From NCBI GenBank assembly GCA_043800545.1, contig JAZDMW010000022.1, forward strand, positions 1 to 25,165: a stretch of 25,165 nucleotides of DNA. Reading direction: 5' to 3'. The translations under genes were made by a program, and so were the position numbers. Each line of letters begins with the position of its first letter. The first letter of the stretch is position 1. Source of the DNA: 1-14-0-20-39-34 sp043800545 (lineage in GTDB: Bacteria; Patescibacteriota; Patescibacteriia; Magasanikbacterales; UBA922). This document shows positions 1-6,690 of this stretch, piece after piece. The notes beneath the pieces are model-generated. The model was given only the letters and a program-made list of their open reading frames with translations, was not told where the DNA came from and searched no databases.

Positions 1-1
1 A

Positions 2-607
2 CCAGAGGCTCGTATTGCAAATATTGTTTTTATGGGACAAGGGGAACCTTTGCTCAATTACGAGAATATTAAAAAAGCAATACTCATTTTGTTAGAAAAT
101 ACAGATATTGGGGAAACACATATTGTTCTCTCTACTGTTGGTATTATCCCAGGAATGAAAAAAATACTGGAAGATACAGATTTTCCTCCAATTCGTGTTG
201 CACTGTCACTTCATAGTGCTGTTTTCGAAACCAGACAAAAACTCATACCATCTCATCAGGAAGATTTTTTCCAATTTCTTATTGATTGGGGAGAATTGTA
301 TCATGAAAAATTTCCAAGTAAGCCTCATTTTATTGGAATAGAATATATTATGATACAGGGAATAAATGATGATGAAAAACATCTAAAAGCACTCATAAAA
401 CTTATTTCAAAATTAGGAACCGTTCGTGTGAATCTCATACCATATAATAGTACATGTGACGATATATTCACAGGATCATCAATGAACACTTTGAATCACT
501 GGCAAGAGAGGCTCATGGATTCTGGATTCATTTGTACTATACGGAAATCTCAAGGACAAGATATTGCAGCCGCATGTGGGCAACTCGCATTAAAGACAGG
601 AAAATAA
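2..607 (+). CDS. rlmN: 23S rRNA (adenine2503-C2)-methyltransferase RlmN, 5' end cut by window
   Basis: This is the C-terminal part of a radical-SAM methyltransferase that modifies A2503 of 23S rRNA (and, in some bacteria, A37 of tRNAs). The frame is open from base 2, so the gene starts outside the window and the CxxxCxxC iron-sulfur motif is not visible. Family motifs present are FMGQGEPLLN (SAM-binding GEP), STVGIIP, SLHS, YIMIQGIND, VNLIPYN, and the terminal ACGQL, whose Cys is the transiently methylated catalytic residue in the E. coli enzyme. Spacing and order match RlmN. It differs from Cfr only by overall resemblance, so Cfr is not formally excluded. The gene stops with TAA, and the last codons form the left arm of a terminator hairpin. 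Confidence 0.95.
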   Translation, partial: PEARIANIVFMGQGEPLLNYENIKKAILILLENTDIGETHIVLSTVGIIPGMKKILEDTDFPPIRVALSLHSAVFETRQKLIPSHQEDFFQFLIDWGELYHEKFPSKPHFIGIEYIMIQGINDDEKHLKALIKLISKLGTVRVNLIPYNSTCDDIFTGSSMNTLNHWQERLMDSGFICTIRKSQGQDIAAACGQLALKTGK

Positions 608-620
608 ATCCTGTTTTTTT
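596..620 (+). terminator. Intrinsic terminator of rlmN
   Basis: ACAGGA (596-601) pairs with TCCTGT (609-614) around a 7-nt loop and is followed by a T run. The stem begins inside the coding sequence and the stop codon lies in the loop. Confidence 0.7.
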
Positions 621-621
621 A

Positions 622-651
622 TTGAGAAAAATTATTCGGTCATGGTATAAT
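622..651 (+). promoter_or_regulatory. Sigma-70 promoter for the Nramp-like transporter
   Basis: TTGAGA (622-627), an 18-nt spacer, and TATAAT (646-651) preceded by TGG, which makes an extended -10. The start codon at 678 implies a leader of about 20 nt without an SD sequence. Confidence 0.7.
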
Positions 652-677
652 ATGTCTAGATTTTTTAATACAAAAAT

Positions 678-2063
678 ATGAAACCATTTCCAAAACCAAT
701 ATCACTGAAAAAACTAATAGGACCGAGTTTTATTATCCTTGCCCTCGGCCTTGGATCCGGTGAAGTGATTCTCTGGCCATACATGGCCTCAAACTATGGT
801 TTGGGAATCGCCTGGGGAGCACTCCTTGGTATTACATTTCAGTATTTCATGAACATGGAAATAGAAAGATATGCTCTCATAAAAGGAGAAAGTGTTTTTG
901 TTGGGCTTCATAAAATTTTTAAGTATGGGGTGTATTGGTTTATCCTTTCTACTTTTCTTGGTTTTGGTCTCCCTGGAATTATTGCAGCGTCAGCACAGAT
1001 TTTTTCTTCAGTACTCGGAATAGAGAATTTCAAATCGGTTGCAATACTTTTTTTACTTCTCATTGGTGTTATTCTGAGCTCTGGGAAAACAGTCTATGGA
1101 ATGATGGAACATATTACCAAAACAATTATCCTTTTCGGAGTACCTTTTGTTTTTGTGTTAGCCGTTATCTTGGCTGGAAAAGCAGATTGGGGAATGCTTC
1201 TCCAGGGTATGATCGGAAAGGGACAAGGCTTTTGGTTTCTCCCTCAGGGAATTAGTATTGCGACGTTCCTTGCTGCTTTTGCATATTCTGGAGCTGGAGG
1301 GAATCTGAACCTTACCCAATCCATATATATAAAAGAAAAAGGATATGGCATGGGAAAGTATTCTCAGAAAATTGCTGGACTTTTTGCAGAACATGATGGA
1401 CAAAAGATAAAACTCTCTGGAGAAAAATTTGAGATGAATACAGAGAATAAAGAAAATTTTAGAGGATGGTGGAGAAAAGTGAGTATAGAACATCTTATTG
1501 TATTTTGGTTTATCAGTCTTTTGTCCATGATGATGCTTATGCTTTTATCATACGCAACAACGTATGGACATCCAGGCAATGCAGAAGGTATAAATTTTGT
1601 CATTCGTGAAGGAGCAATTATAGGAGAACAATTTTTTCCAATCATTGGTACACTCTTCCTTGTGGTTGTCTCAATTATGCTTTTCCAAACACAGCTTGGG
1701 GTCATGGATTCTACTTCACGCATTATGGCAGAGAATTTTGCCTTGAAAAGATTAGAAAAAAAAGGAAGAACAACCGTTGACCTCAGTAAAATATATTTTG
1801 CATTTGTATGGGCACAAATTGCATTTGGTATTATTCTATTTCTCTTTAATTTTTATGAACCAAAAACTCTTATTGTTCTCGGTGCAGTGATTAATGCATT
1901 TGCAATGTTCGTACATGTAGGATTAGTGTTCTGGCTAAACCATAAAGAATTACCAAAAGAATTTCGTCCAAGATTATGGAGGAAAATTATTATGGGTATA
2001 ATATTTCTTTTCTTTGGGTTTTTTAGCGTTCTCGTACTTTTAGACAAATTGAAATTGTTCTAA
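678..2063 (+). CDS. Divergent Nramp-family membrane transporter
   Basis: This 461-aa integral membrane protein has about eleven hydrophobic segments and resembles the Nramp (natural resistance-associated macrophage protein) fold, which belongs to the LeuT/APC superfamily and moves divalent metal ions with protons. The first helix carries GLGSGEVILWPY where classical Nramp proteins have the metal-binding DPGN motif. The helix corresponding to TM6 reads AAFAYSGAGGNLNLTQS instead of the MPH motif. This places it in a divergent clade whose substrate cannot be read from sequence; some divergent relatives carry Mg2+. The central loop (about residues 215-265) is charged and soluble. It is preceded by a good extended -10 promoter and followed by a hairpin, so it is probably monocistronic. 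The fold call is fairly safe; the substrate is unknown. Confidence 0.75.
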   Translation: MKPFPKPISLKKLIGPSFIILALGLGSGEVILWPYMASNYGLGIAWGALLGITFQYFMNMEIERYALIKGESVFVGLHKIFKYGVYWFILSTFLGFGLPGIIAASAQIFSSVLGIENFKSVAILFLLLIGVILSSGKTVYGMMEHITKTIILFGVPFVFVLAVILAGKADWGMLLQGMIGKGQGFWFLPQGISIATFLAAFAYSGAGGNLNLTQSIYIKEKGYGMGKYSQKIAGLFAEHDGQKIKLSGEKFEMNTENKENFRGWWRKVSIEHLIVFWFISLLSMMMLMLLSYATTYGHPGNAEGINFVIREGAIIGEQFFPIIGTLFLVVVSIMLFQTQLGVMDSTSRIMAENFALKRLEKKGRTTVDLSKIYFAFVWAQIAFGIILFLFNFYEPKTLIVLGAVINAFAMFVHVGLVFWLNHKELPKEFRPRLWRKIIMGIIFLFFGFFSVLVLLDKLKLF

Positions 2064-2070
2064 CAGAAAA

Positions 2071-2086
2071 CCGCTCTAGGGAGCGG
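2071..2086. terminator. Bidirectional terminator between transporter and cassette F
   Basis: Perfect 6-bp stem CCGCTC/GAGCGG with a TAGG loop. It is flanked by A-rich sequence on the left and CTTT on the right, so it can serve the + strand transporter and the - strand gene that ends at 2089. Confidence 0.7.
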
Positions 2087-2088
2087 CT

Positions 2089-2298
2089 TTAGGGTGGTTG
2101 GTGGGATCTTTGGAAGGACGCAATGTCATCCATGGTACCCAATGCCTTCCAACTCATGAAAGGCGAGGCAAGAGCATAAAGAGCAATGAGAATACTGAGC
2201 ATGACCCAGAAAACCCTCATAGGAGGAATTTTTGGAGGTGGGGAGGTATTCTTCGGGGGAGTGGAGAAAAAAGCAATGAGTTTGCCCAAGTCAAACAT
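2089..2298 (-). CDS. Cassette F: small single-span membrane protein, unknown
   Basis: This 69-aa protein is not recognised. It begins MFDLGKLIAFFSTPP, continues through a Pro/Lys stretch, and has one strong hydrophobic segment (about residues 28-50) that would cross the membrane. I chose the start at 2298 rather than an upstream ATG at 2373. The region between holds a promoter (2333-2361), a purine-rich SD-like GGGA lies just before the ATG, and the sequence from the promoter into the first codons is closely matched upstream of a second open frame at 3111. GC content is higher than in neighbouring genes. It stops with TAA three bases from a terminator. With the next cassette it forms a tandem pair on the reverse strand. 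Function unknown; foreign origin is inferred. Confidence 0.6.
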   Translation of the reverse strand: MFDLGKLIAFFSTPPKNTSPPPKIPPMRVFWVMLSILIALYALASPFMSWKALGTMDDIASFQRSHQPP

Positions 2299-2332
2299 GG
2301 AAGTTTCCCTTCTTCTTGTGTAGGATGTGTTG

Positions 2333-2361
2333 TTTATACCACGTGGAAGGGGATTTGTAAA
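2333..2361 (-). promoter_or_regulatory. Promoter of cassette F
   Basis: On the reverse strand: TTTACA (2356-2361), a 17-nt spacer, TATAAA (2333-2338). The downstream leader (motif AAACAACACATCC) is almost identical to that at the promoter near 3145-3173. Confidence 0.65.
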
Positions 2362-2363
2362 AT

Positions 2364-2390
2364 AAAAAAACACCGATATGGTGTTTTTTT
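2364..2390. terminator. Terminator of cassette A (bidirectional hairpin)
   Basis: An A run, CACC, the 5-nt loop GATAT, GGTG, and a T run. The same design recurs at 4203-4229 and, in modified form, at 6579-6607. Confidence 0.75.
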
Positions 2391-2430
2391 ATCCTCAATC
2401 ATTTTTACGAAGTAAAAAGGATAATTGGGA

Positions 2431-2460
2431 GGAGGTGAGAATATGGTATTCTGCACCTCC
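2431..2460. other. Conserved 3' hairpin, copy 1
   Basis: GGAGGTG-AGAATA (2431-2443), loop TGG, then TATTCT and CACCTCC (2447-2460) with one bulged G. That gives about 13 base pairs. It lies just past the cassette stop codon; the corresponding hairpin at 6649-6678 keeps the outer stem. Confidence 0.7.
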
Positions 2461-2471
2461 GGTAGGTGGGG

Positions 2472-2588
2472 TCAATAGTAGAGGGGGAAGCCCTGGTGTA
2501 CCCAGCGGTGGATGTCGCGCATGGCTGCCGTCCAGAACAGGTTTTGCGTCGGGCAGTACCCATCTGCATGACGGGATCCTCTGTTCAC
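2472..2588 (-). pseudogene. Cassette A tail: fragment homologous to the C-terminus of cassette B
   Basis: Thirty-eight codons readable from a GTG at 2588 to a TGA at 2472-2474. The translation contains GSRHADGYCP and NLFWTAAMRDIH, matching residues 200-235 of the 235-aa protein at 6691-7398 (GSRFGDGHCP, NLFWTVAMRSIH). The frame is closed upstream by a TGA, so it is not joined to the 145-codon frame before it. A six-codon frame (ATG at 2605, SD-like GGAG upstream) ends in a TGA that overlaps the GTG as GTGA, which would permit coupled translation. The simplest reading is a recombined or decayed gene end. A real small protein is possible but less likely. Confidence 0.55.
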
Positions 2589-2614
2589 GGCCAGTCGAGG
2601 TTCATGGTGGTCTC

Positions 2615-3052
2615 CTACATATCGGACTCAAAGGTCCAGATGATGTCTCCACAGAACACGCAGTGGAGATTGTAGGCGCGGCGCCCGCTGCGGGTATAGG
2701 GTCCTTCGGGGCGATTGAGGTATCGGTAGTTGCAGGAACAGCAACCCTCGAAGGGCGTGCAGTCCTCGACCTTCACCGTGTCCCGCCGATAGAGGGAGGT
2801 AGCATCTAGAACCAGATGCCCCTCCTCCTTCAGACGTTTGTACTCGGGTCCTGCCCAGGGGGGCCGGGGCTCATCCTCTGGATTCAGCCAGAAGCAGTTG
2901 AACCCCCTCTGCCAGCCGTTCATGCGGTCCACATCACTGAATGCCACATGCGGGAGTCTACCCCACGGATCAGGCTTGGACAGTTCCTCCCAGAAAATGC
3001 GGACTACGCCACAGAGGACGCCCAACAAAGATGGGGTGGGTATGATTCTCAA
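2615..3052 (-). CDS. Cassette A main frame: Cys-rich protein of unknown function
   Basis: A 145-codon frame starting at TTG (3052) and stopping with TAG. I do not recognise it. It is rich in Trp, Pro and Cys, and has two CxxC pairs (C104/C107 and C131/C134) about 24 residues apart, which resemble a zinc ribbon. The first 20 residues include a hydrophobic stretch. The TTG overlaps the TGA of the 20-aa frame at 3049-3111 (TTGA), so translation could be coupled, or a frameshift may have broken one longer protein. Its composition and GC-rich third positions differ sharply from the AT-rich genes on both sides. The zinc-ribbon reading is inference; the protein could also be a degraded relic. Confidence 0.5.
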   Translation of the reverse strand: MRIIPTPSLLGVLCGVVRIFWEELSKPDPWGRLPHVAFSDVDRMNGWQRGFNCFWLNPEDEPRPPWAGPEYKRLKEEGHLVLDATSLYRRDTVKVEDCTPFEGCCSCNYRYLNRPEGPYTRSGRRAYNLHCVFCGDIIWTFESDM

Positions 3053-3111
3053 TCCTGGTTCCTTTCCGGTGGGGTAGAGAAAAAAACAATGAATTTCCCC
3101 AAATCAAACAT
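3049..3111 (-). CDS. Cassette A 5' frame: 20-aa leader or broken N-terminus
   Basis: The translation begins MFDLGKFIVFFSTPPE, nearly the same as the first 15 residues of the protein at 2089-2298 (MFDLGKLIAFFSTPPK). It has an SD-like GGAGG just upstream of the ATG and a promoter at 3145-3173. A TGA after 20 codons overlaps the next start as TTGA. It is either a short coupled leader peptide or the N-terminus of a protein broken by a frameshift relative to the 145-codon frame. Confidence 0.5.
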   Translation of the reverse strand: MFDLGKFIVFFSTPPERNQD

Positions 3112-3144
3112 GGATTCCTCCGTATCTTGGTTGTGGATGTGTTG

Positions 3145-3173
3145 TTTATATCATATTTTGTGGGTTTTATCAA
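3145..3173 (-). promoter_or_regulatory. Promoter of cassette A
   Basis: Reverse strand: TTGATA (3168-3173), a 17-nt spacer, TATAAA (3145-3150). The leader to the ATG at 3111 ends with a good SD-like sequence. Confidence 0.7.
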
Positions 3174-3223
3174 GTGTATTCGGTGGATATTTATGTTCCT
3201 GAACACATAATTTATTCGCAGAA

Positions 3224-3253
3224 TTAGAGAAAAGAGTGGATTTGTTGTATACT
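3224..3253 (+). promoter_or_regulatory. Probable promoter of the FtsZ-like gene
   Basis: TATACT (3248-3253) preceded by TTG, with a weak -35 TTAGAG (3224-3229) 18 nt upstream. The leader is short and has no SD. Confidence 0.5.
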
Positions 3254-3276
3254 AAAAGTGTTAATAATTTACACAT

Positions 3277-4188
3277 ATGAAAAAAAATATACCTATCCGT
3301 ATAAAAGTATTATCTGTTGGAGGCCGTGGGGCGAATATATTAGAAAGACTGGGATTTTTAGAAAAAAAAGGAGTAGATCGTGTTGGAGTTGGAATTGAGA
3401 GTAAAGTATTTAATCGTCTTGATATAAAAAAGAAGATTGTTTTGAGGAAAGAAGAGGGGTTGGAAAGCTCTGGGAATAAAGAAATGCGTTTAGGAGATAT
3501 ACTTGAAGAGAAAAAGCAGGATATTATTGCCACGTTACGTGATACGGACGCTTTATTTCTTATTGGGAATTTAGCAAATACCACAACACATTTACAAGTT
3601 GCTATGATTGCACAAATAGCAAAAGAACTTGGTATTCTTACTTTTTTTGTTGGTGCAACACCTTTTCTATTTGAAGGAAAGAAAAAAATACTTCATGCAA
3701 AAGAGAATGCAGAATATTTAGAAAAATATGTTGATGCTGTACTTCTTCTTGATAGTGATAAGGTGAATATACAAAATATACTTGCATTTGAAGCAATGAC
3801 AAAGATTGATACCTTGGTCGGGAATATAATTTCTGCTGTGGTAGAATTAGTCCAGAAGTTTGGTATTGTCAATGTAGATTTTGCAGATTTGAAAACAACG
3901 ATACAAGATGCAGGAGAAGTATTTTTTAACGAGGTTACTCTTTCTAAAGAAAATTTAGACACACTCAATACAGAACTTTTTGAAAAAAATACTTTATTTC
4001 AGAAGAAAAAGAAACTTCAAAAAATATTGTATGTAATATATGGAGGAACTGACCTCCTCATGGAAGAGGTTCAAATGATTGGAGAAAAACTTCAAGAACA
4101 ATTTGATAAACAATCGAGAATAATTTTTGGAGTAGTGAATGATGAAAAGATGAAAAATGATTTGAGGGTTGTTATGATTGGAGCATAA
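3277..4188 (+). CDS. FtsZ/tubulin-like protein with degenerate GTP-binding loop
   Basis: This 303-aa protein aligns with FtsZ through its core. It has IKVLSVGGRGAN (FtsZ T1 loop region, residues 9-20), AQIAKELGILTFFVGATPFLFEGKK with the FtsZ-type PF.FEGKK strand (113-137), and NVDFADLK (T7 synergy loop, 199-206). The tubulin signature GGGTGTG in the T4 loop is replaced by ANTTTHL (about 100-106), and the loop that normally reads NTD is GIES. GTP binding and hydrolysis are therefore doubtful, while the polymer-contact loop is retained. There is no FtsZ-style long tail with a conserved C-terminal peptide. It is probably a paralogue that modulates a canonical FtsZ or forms another filament; the true ftsZ is not in this window. 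It is monocistronic, with its own terminator. Confidence 0.75.
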   Translation: MKKNIPIRIKVLSVGGRGANILERLGFLEKKGVDRVGVGIESKVFNRLDIKKKIVLRKEEGLESSGNKEMRLGDILEEKKQDIIATLRDTDALFLIGNLANTTTHLQVAMIAQIAKELGILTFFVGATPFLFEGKKKILHAKENAEYLEKYVDAVLLLDSDKVNIQNILAFEAMTKIDTLVGNIISAVVELVQKFGIVNVDFADLKTTIQDAGEVFFNEVTLSKENLDTLNTELFEKNTLFQKKKKLQKILYVIYGGTDLLMEEVQMIGEKLQEQFDKQSRIIFGVVNDEKMKNDLRVVMIGA

Positions 4189-4202
4189 AAAAGTATATAA
4201 AT

Positions 4203-4229
4203 AAAAAAACACCAATACGGTGTTTTTTT
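4203..4229. terminator. Bidirectional terminator between convergent genes
   Basis: A7-CACC-AATAC-GGTG-T7. It separates the + strand FtsZ-like gene from the - strand NUDIX gene, whose stop codon begins 2 nt away. Confidence 0.8.
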
Positions 4230-4230
4230 G

Positions 4231-4620
4231 TTAGAGTATATTTTCTAGTATATCAAGGTCTCCAAATTCTGGTATTTGATCAAAGGTAAAAAATTGGAGT
4301 GCATTGTGTTTTTCTGGTTCATTGTTATTCAGTTCATCTTCATTTCGTACGGTTACTTTGTAGTATATTCCAAGCCAATGATCATCTCCAATTATTATTT
4401 TTTTTGTAGTAAATAGTATGAGTTCACTAACCGTAAGATTCGTCTCTTCTTTTATTTCTCGTCGTAAACAAAATTCTATATCTTCGTTAAATTCCAATGT
4501 GCCACCAGGGAATAGCCATTTTCCCGGAGCGATTTTTTGTCTTTCATTTTTTTTAATAAGAAGAACGGAATCTTTTTTATTATTCAAAATAATTCCACGC
4601 GTAAATATTTTGAATTGCAT
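4231..4620 (-). CDS. NUDIX hydrolase
   Basis: A 129-aa single-domain NUDIX protein that would cleave a nucleoside diphosphate linked to another group. The Nudix box lies at about residues 39-61: GGTLEFNEDIEFCLRREIKE followed by ET, giving the G-x5-E-x7-RE-x2-E core. The usual Gly after the EE pair is Thr. The length is typical of MutT-like and ADP-ribose-type enzymes, but nothing specifies the substrate. It lies downstream of gpmI on the same strand with about 30 nt between them, so co-transcription is likely. No SD precedes the ATG. Confidence 0.85.
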   Translation of the reverse strand: MQFKIFTRGIILNNKKDSVLLIKKNERQKIAPGKWLFPGGTLEFNEDIEFCLRREIKEETNLTVSELILFTTKKIIIGDDHWLGIYYKVTVRNEDELNNNEPEKHNALQFFTFDQIPEFGDLDILENIL

Positions 4621-4652
4621 AGTCTAAATAATTATTTTGAAGATGTACCTTC

Positions 4653-6221
4653 CTATAACAAACACGTTCCTGTCATGTCTGTTGGGGGAGTAATGCCAAT
4701 GGTTTTGAGAAGAGTTGGGGCAACATCAGAGAGGATTCCGACTGGTGTGAGTGTGGAAATATCATTCGAGAAAATATCTGGATTTTTTTGTCCTGCAAGG
4801 TGGTTTGCAACAATAACAAATGGGACAGGATATGAGTTATGTTCTTTGTCTACTTCACCAGTTGCGAGGTTCACCATTTCTTCGGCATTTCCATGATCAG
4901 CAACAATGAAACACATACCACCTTTTTTTACAATTTCAGGAACCAGTTTTGCAAGGCAAGCATCAGCTGTTTCAATAGATTGTTTGGCAGCTTCAAGATT
5001 TCCAGTATGACCAACCATGTCTGCATTCGCGTAATTAATAACAATAAAATCATGAGTGTCTGTTTGGAGTGCCTTGATAGCTTCATTCGTGACTTGTACG
5101 GCAGACATGTTTGGACTTTCTGCATAGTTTGTTACTGCAGGGGAGGGAACCAAGATTCTTTCTTCACCAACAAATTTATCTTCCATTCTTCCGTTCAAGA
5201 AAAAAGTCACATGAGCGTATTTTTCTGTTTCTGCAATATGGAGTTGCTTCAAGTTGAGATCACTAAATACTTTAGCAATTGGATTTTTTACAAGTTCTGT
5301 TGGATACATAACATCTACTGGAAGATTTTTTTCGTATTCTGTAAATGTAGTAATGTATACATCCTGAAGTGGTTTTCTCTCAAATTCTTTGAAGTCTGGG
5401 AGAGAAAATGCTTGTGTCAATTGTCGTGCACGATCTGCTCTAAAGTTAAAAAAGAGAATTACATCACCATCTTCTACCGTAGCCATTGGACCTCCGTTTT
5501 CTCCAAACACAACCGGTTCAAATTTTTCATCAAATATGTTATTTGCATAGGATTCTTCGAGAGCCTTCATTGGATCCGTATGCATTTTTTCTGCATGTCC
5601 GTTTACAATTGCATTGTATGCTTTTCCAGTTCTATTCCAATTGGTATTTCTATCCATTCCAAAGAAACGTCCAGAAAGAGAAGCTATTTTTGGATCCTTC
5701 GCATATTTATACAAGAGTTCAAGAAATTGTTTTCCACTATTTTTTGCACTGTCGCGTCCATCAAGGAATCCATGAATATATGTTTTGTCCCAAATATTTG
5801 TTTGTTTTGCAAAAGTAATCAAGGCTTCAAGGTGTTCTTGTGAAGCATGGACACCACCATTTCCAAGAAGTCCAACAATATGAAGTTTTGCATTTTTTTG
5901 ACTGAGTTTTTCTAATACTTTTTGGAGTTGTGGGAGTTTAAAAAACTCACCAGTAGAAACAGCACGGTTAATACGTGGAAGACTCTGGTACATAAGAATA
6001 CCAGAACCAATCGTTAAGTGTCCTACTTCAGAATTTCCAACCTCAGTTTCTGGAAGACCAACGTTCAATCCAGAAGCTTCAAGAAGCATGGTAGGGTATT
6101 GTTGTACAAGAGCATCAAAAAAAGGAGTATTTGCAGTCCAGACAGCATTTGTTTCATTTGGTGGTGCAATTCCGTATCCATCGAGGATTATGAGTGCGGT
6201 CGGTCGGTAATTAAATGACAT
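4653..6221 (-). CDS. gpmI: 2,3-bisphosphoglycerate-independent phosphoglycerate mutase
   Basis: A 522-aa Mn2+-dependent enzyme that interconverts 3- and 2-phosphoglycerate in glycolysis. It belongs to the alkaline-phosphatase superfamily. Visible motifs are LIILDGYG near the start (metal-binding Asp), GLPETEVGNSEVGH (catalytic Ser64), HGFLDGRD, NFRADRARQL, NYANADMVGHTGN, and ADHGNAEEM (metal-binding Asp/His near the C-terminus). Length is normal for the family. The start at 6221 is the first ATG after a TATACT box at 6235-6240, which implies a leader of only a few nucleotides. The stop is TAG. The NUDIX gene lies just downstream. Confidence 0.97.
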   Translation of the reverse strand: MSFNYRPTALIILDGYGIAPPNETNAVWTANTPFFDALVQQYPTMLLEASGLNVGLPETEVGNSEVGHLTIGSGILMYQSLPRINRAVSTGEFFKLPQLQKVLEKLSQKNAKLHIVGLLGNGGVHASQEHLEALITFAKQTNIWDKTYIHGFLDGRDSAKNSGKQFLELLYKYAKDPKIASLSGRFFGMDRNTNWNRTGKAYNAIVNGHAEKMHTDPMKALEESYANNIFDEKFEPVVFGENGGPMATVEDGDVILFFNFRADRARQLTQAFSLPDFKEFERKPLQDVYITTFTEYEKNLPVDVMYPTELVKNPIAKVFSDLNLKQLHIAETEKYAHVTFFLNGRMEDKFVGEERILVPSPAVTNYAESPNMSAVQVTNEAIKALQTDTHDFIVINYANADMVGHTGNLEAAKQSIETADACLAKLVPEIVKKGGMCFIVADHGNAEEMVNLATGEVDKEHNSYPVPFVIVANHLAGQKNPDIFSNDISTLTPVGILSDVAPTLLKTIGITPPTDMTGTCLL

Positions 6222-6234
6222 ACATTAAAAATTT

Positions 6235-6240
6235 AGTATA
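6235..6240 (-). promoter_or_regulatory. Probable -10 element of gpmI
   Basis: Reverse-strand TTG followed by TATACT, only 13 nt before the gpmI ATG. The same TTGTATACT string occurs before the FtsZ-like gene (3248-3253). No good -35 is seen. If this is the real promoter, the transcript is nearly leaderless. Confidence 0.45.
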
Positions 6241-6279
6241 CAAAAATGACGTACTCCACGTATTTGCAAAATGGAGCCC

Positions 6280-6516
6280 CTATCTTCCAAGTTCGGTCGT
6301 AAATATTTTATTCAGTTTGGCTTCAATTTCTTCAAGGCCAGTGATAAACTGATGTTTTTTGTACTCATCAGTTTCTTTTTCTAATCGTACAACATGCATG
6401 TTGTAGTCATAGATAATATCTGTGACGAGAGGCAAGAGTCTTGCCTTCATGTCCGGGTCAACAATTTCGTACTTTTGGAAAAAGTGTTCAATTGTTTTTT
6501 GCTCAAAGGCAGACAT
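6280..6516 (-). CDS. Small helical protein of unknown function
   Basis: A 78-aa soluble protein, not recognised. It looks all-helical, with a heptad-like pattern of charged and hydrophobic residues over its second half (about residues 35-75), compatible with a short coiled coil or helical hairpin. Codon use and AT content match native genes, it stops with TAG, and it has a strong extended -10 promoter at 6546-6574. It lies 58 nt upstream of gpmI on the same strand; a weak inverted repeat (CTCCA 6254-6258 with TGGAG 6272-6276) and a separate gpmI -10 box lie between them. Existence as a gene is well supported; function is unknown. Confidence 0.7.
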   Translation of the reverse strand: MSAFEQKTIEHFFQKYEIVDPDMKARLLPLVTDIIYDYNMHVVRLEKETDEYKKHQFITGLEEIEAKLNKIFTTELGR

Positions 6517-6545
6517 GTATTTGGGGTTAAGAATTATTTATCTGT

Positions 6546-6574
6546 ATTATACCAGGGGGGAGTGGCCTCGTCAA
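6546..6574 (-). promoter_or_regulatory. Promoter of the 78-aa protein gene
   Basis: Reverse strand: TTGACG (6569-6574), a 17-nt spacer ending in TGG, TATAAT (6546-6551). It directly abuts the terminator of the GC-rich cassette upstream. Confidence 0.75.
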
Positions 6575-6578
6575 AAAC

Positions 6579-6607
6579 AAAAAACCACCAGAGTATGGTG
6601 ATTTTTT
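6579..6607. terminator. Terminator of cassette B
   Basis: An A run, CACCA (6586-6590), loop GAGTA, TGGTG (6596-6600), and a T run; one A/C mismatch lies at the base. It corresponds to the terminator at 2364-2390 in the aligned repeat. Confidence 0.7.
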
Positions 6608-6648
6608 ATTCCTCAATCATTTCTACAAAGTAAAAAGGATAGTTGGGA

Positions 6649-6678
6649 GGAGGTGAGAGTGTGGTATTCTTCACCTCC
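6649..6678. other. Conserved 3' hairpin, copy 2
   Basis: GGAGGTGA (6649-6656) pairs with TCACCTCC (6671-6678). The inner stem is weaker than in copy 1. The outer 8 bp remain paired although flanking bases differ between copies, which suggests the structure is kept. Confidence 0.65.
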
Positions 6679-6690
6679 GATAGGTGGAAA

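Larger units (their letters stand above)
2364..2579. repeat. Long repeat, copy 1 (3' end of cassette A)
   Basis: About 215 bases that align with 6579-6798. The shared stretch includes a terminator hairpin, a conserved spacer (CCTCAATCATTT, then AAGTAAAAAGGATA), a second hairpin built on GGAGGTG/CACCTCC, a TGA stop, and a conserved coding tail with NLFWT..AMR.IH. Similarity covers coding and non-coding parts alike. Confidence 0.8.

Noticed and set aside
4839..5843. 334-codon + strand open frame opposite gpmI
   Set aside because: Its Cys/Phe/Ile-rich translation has low complexity, and it lies wholly inside gpmI, whose protein is unmistakable.
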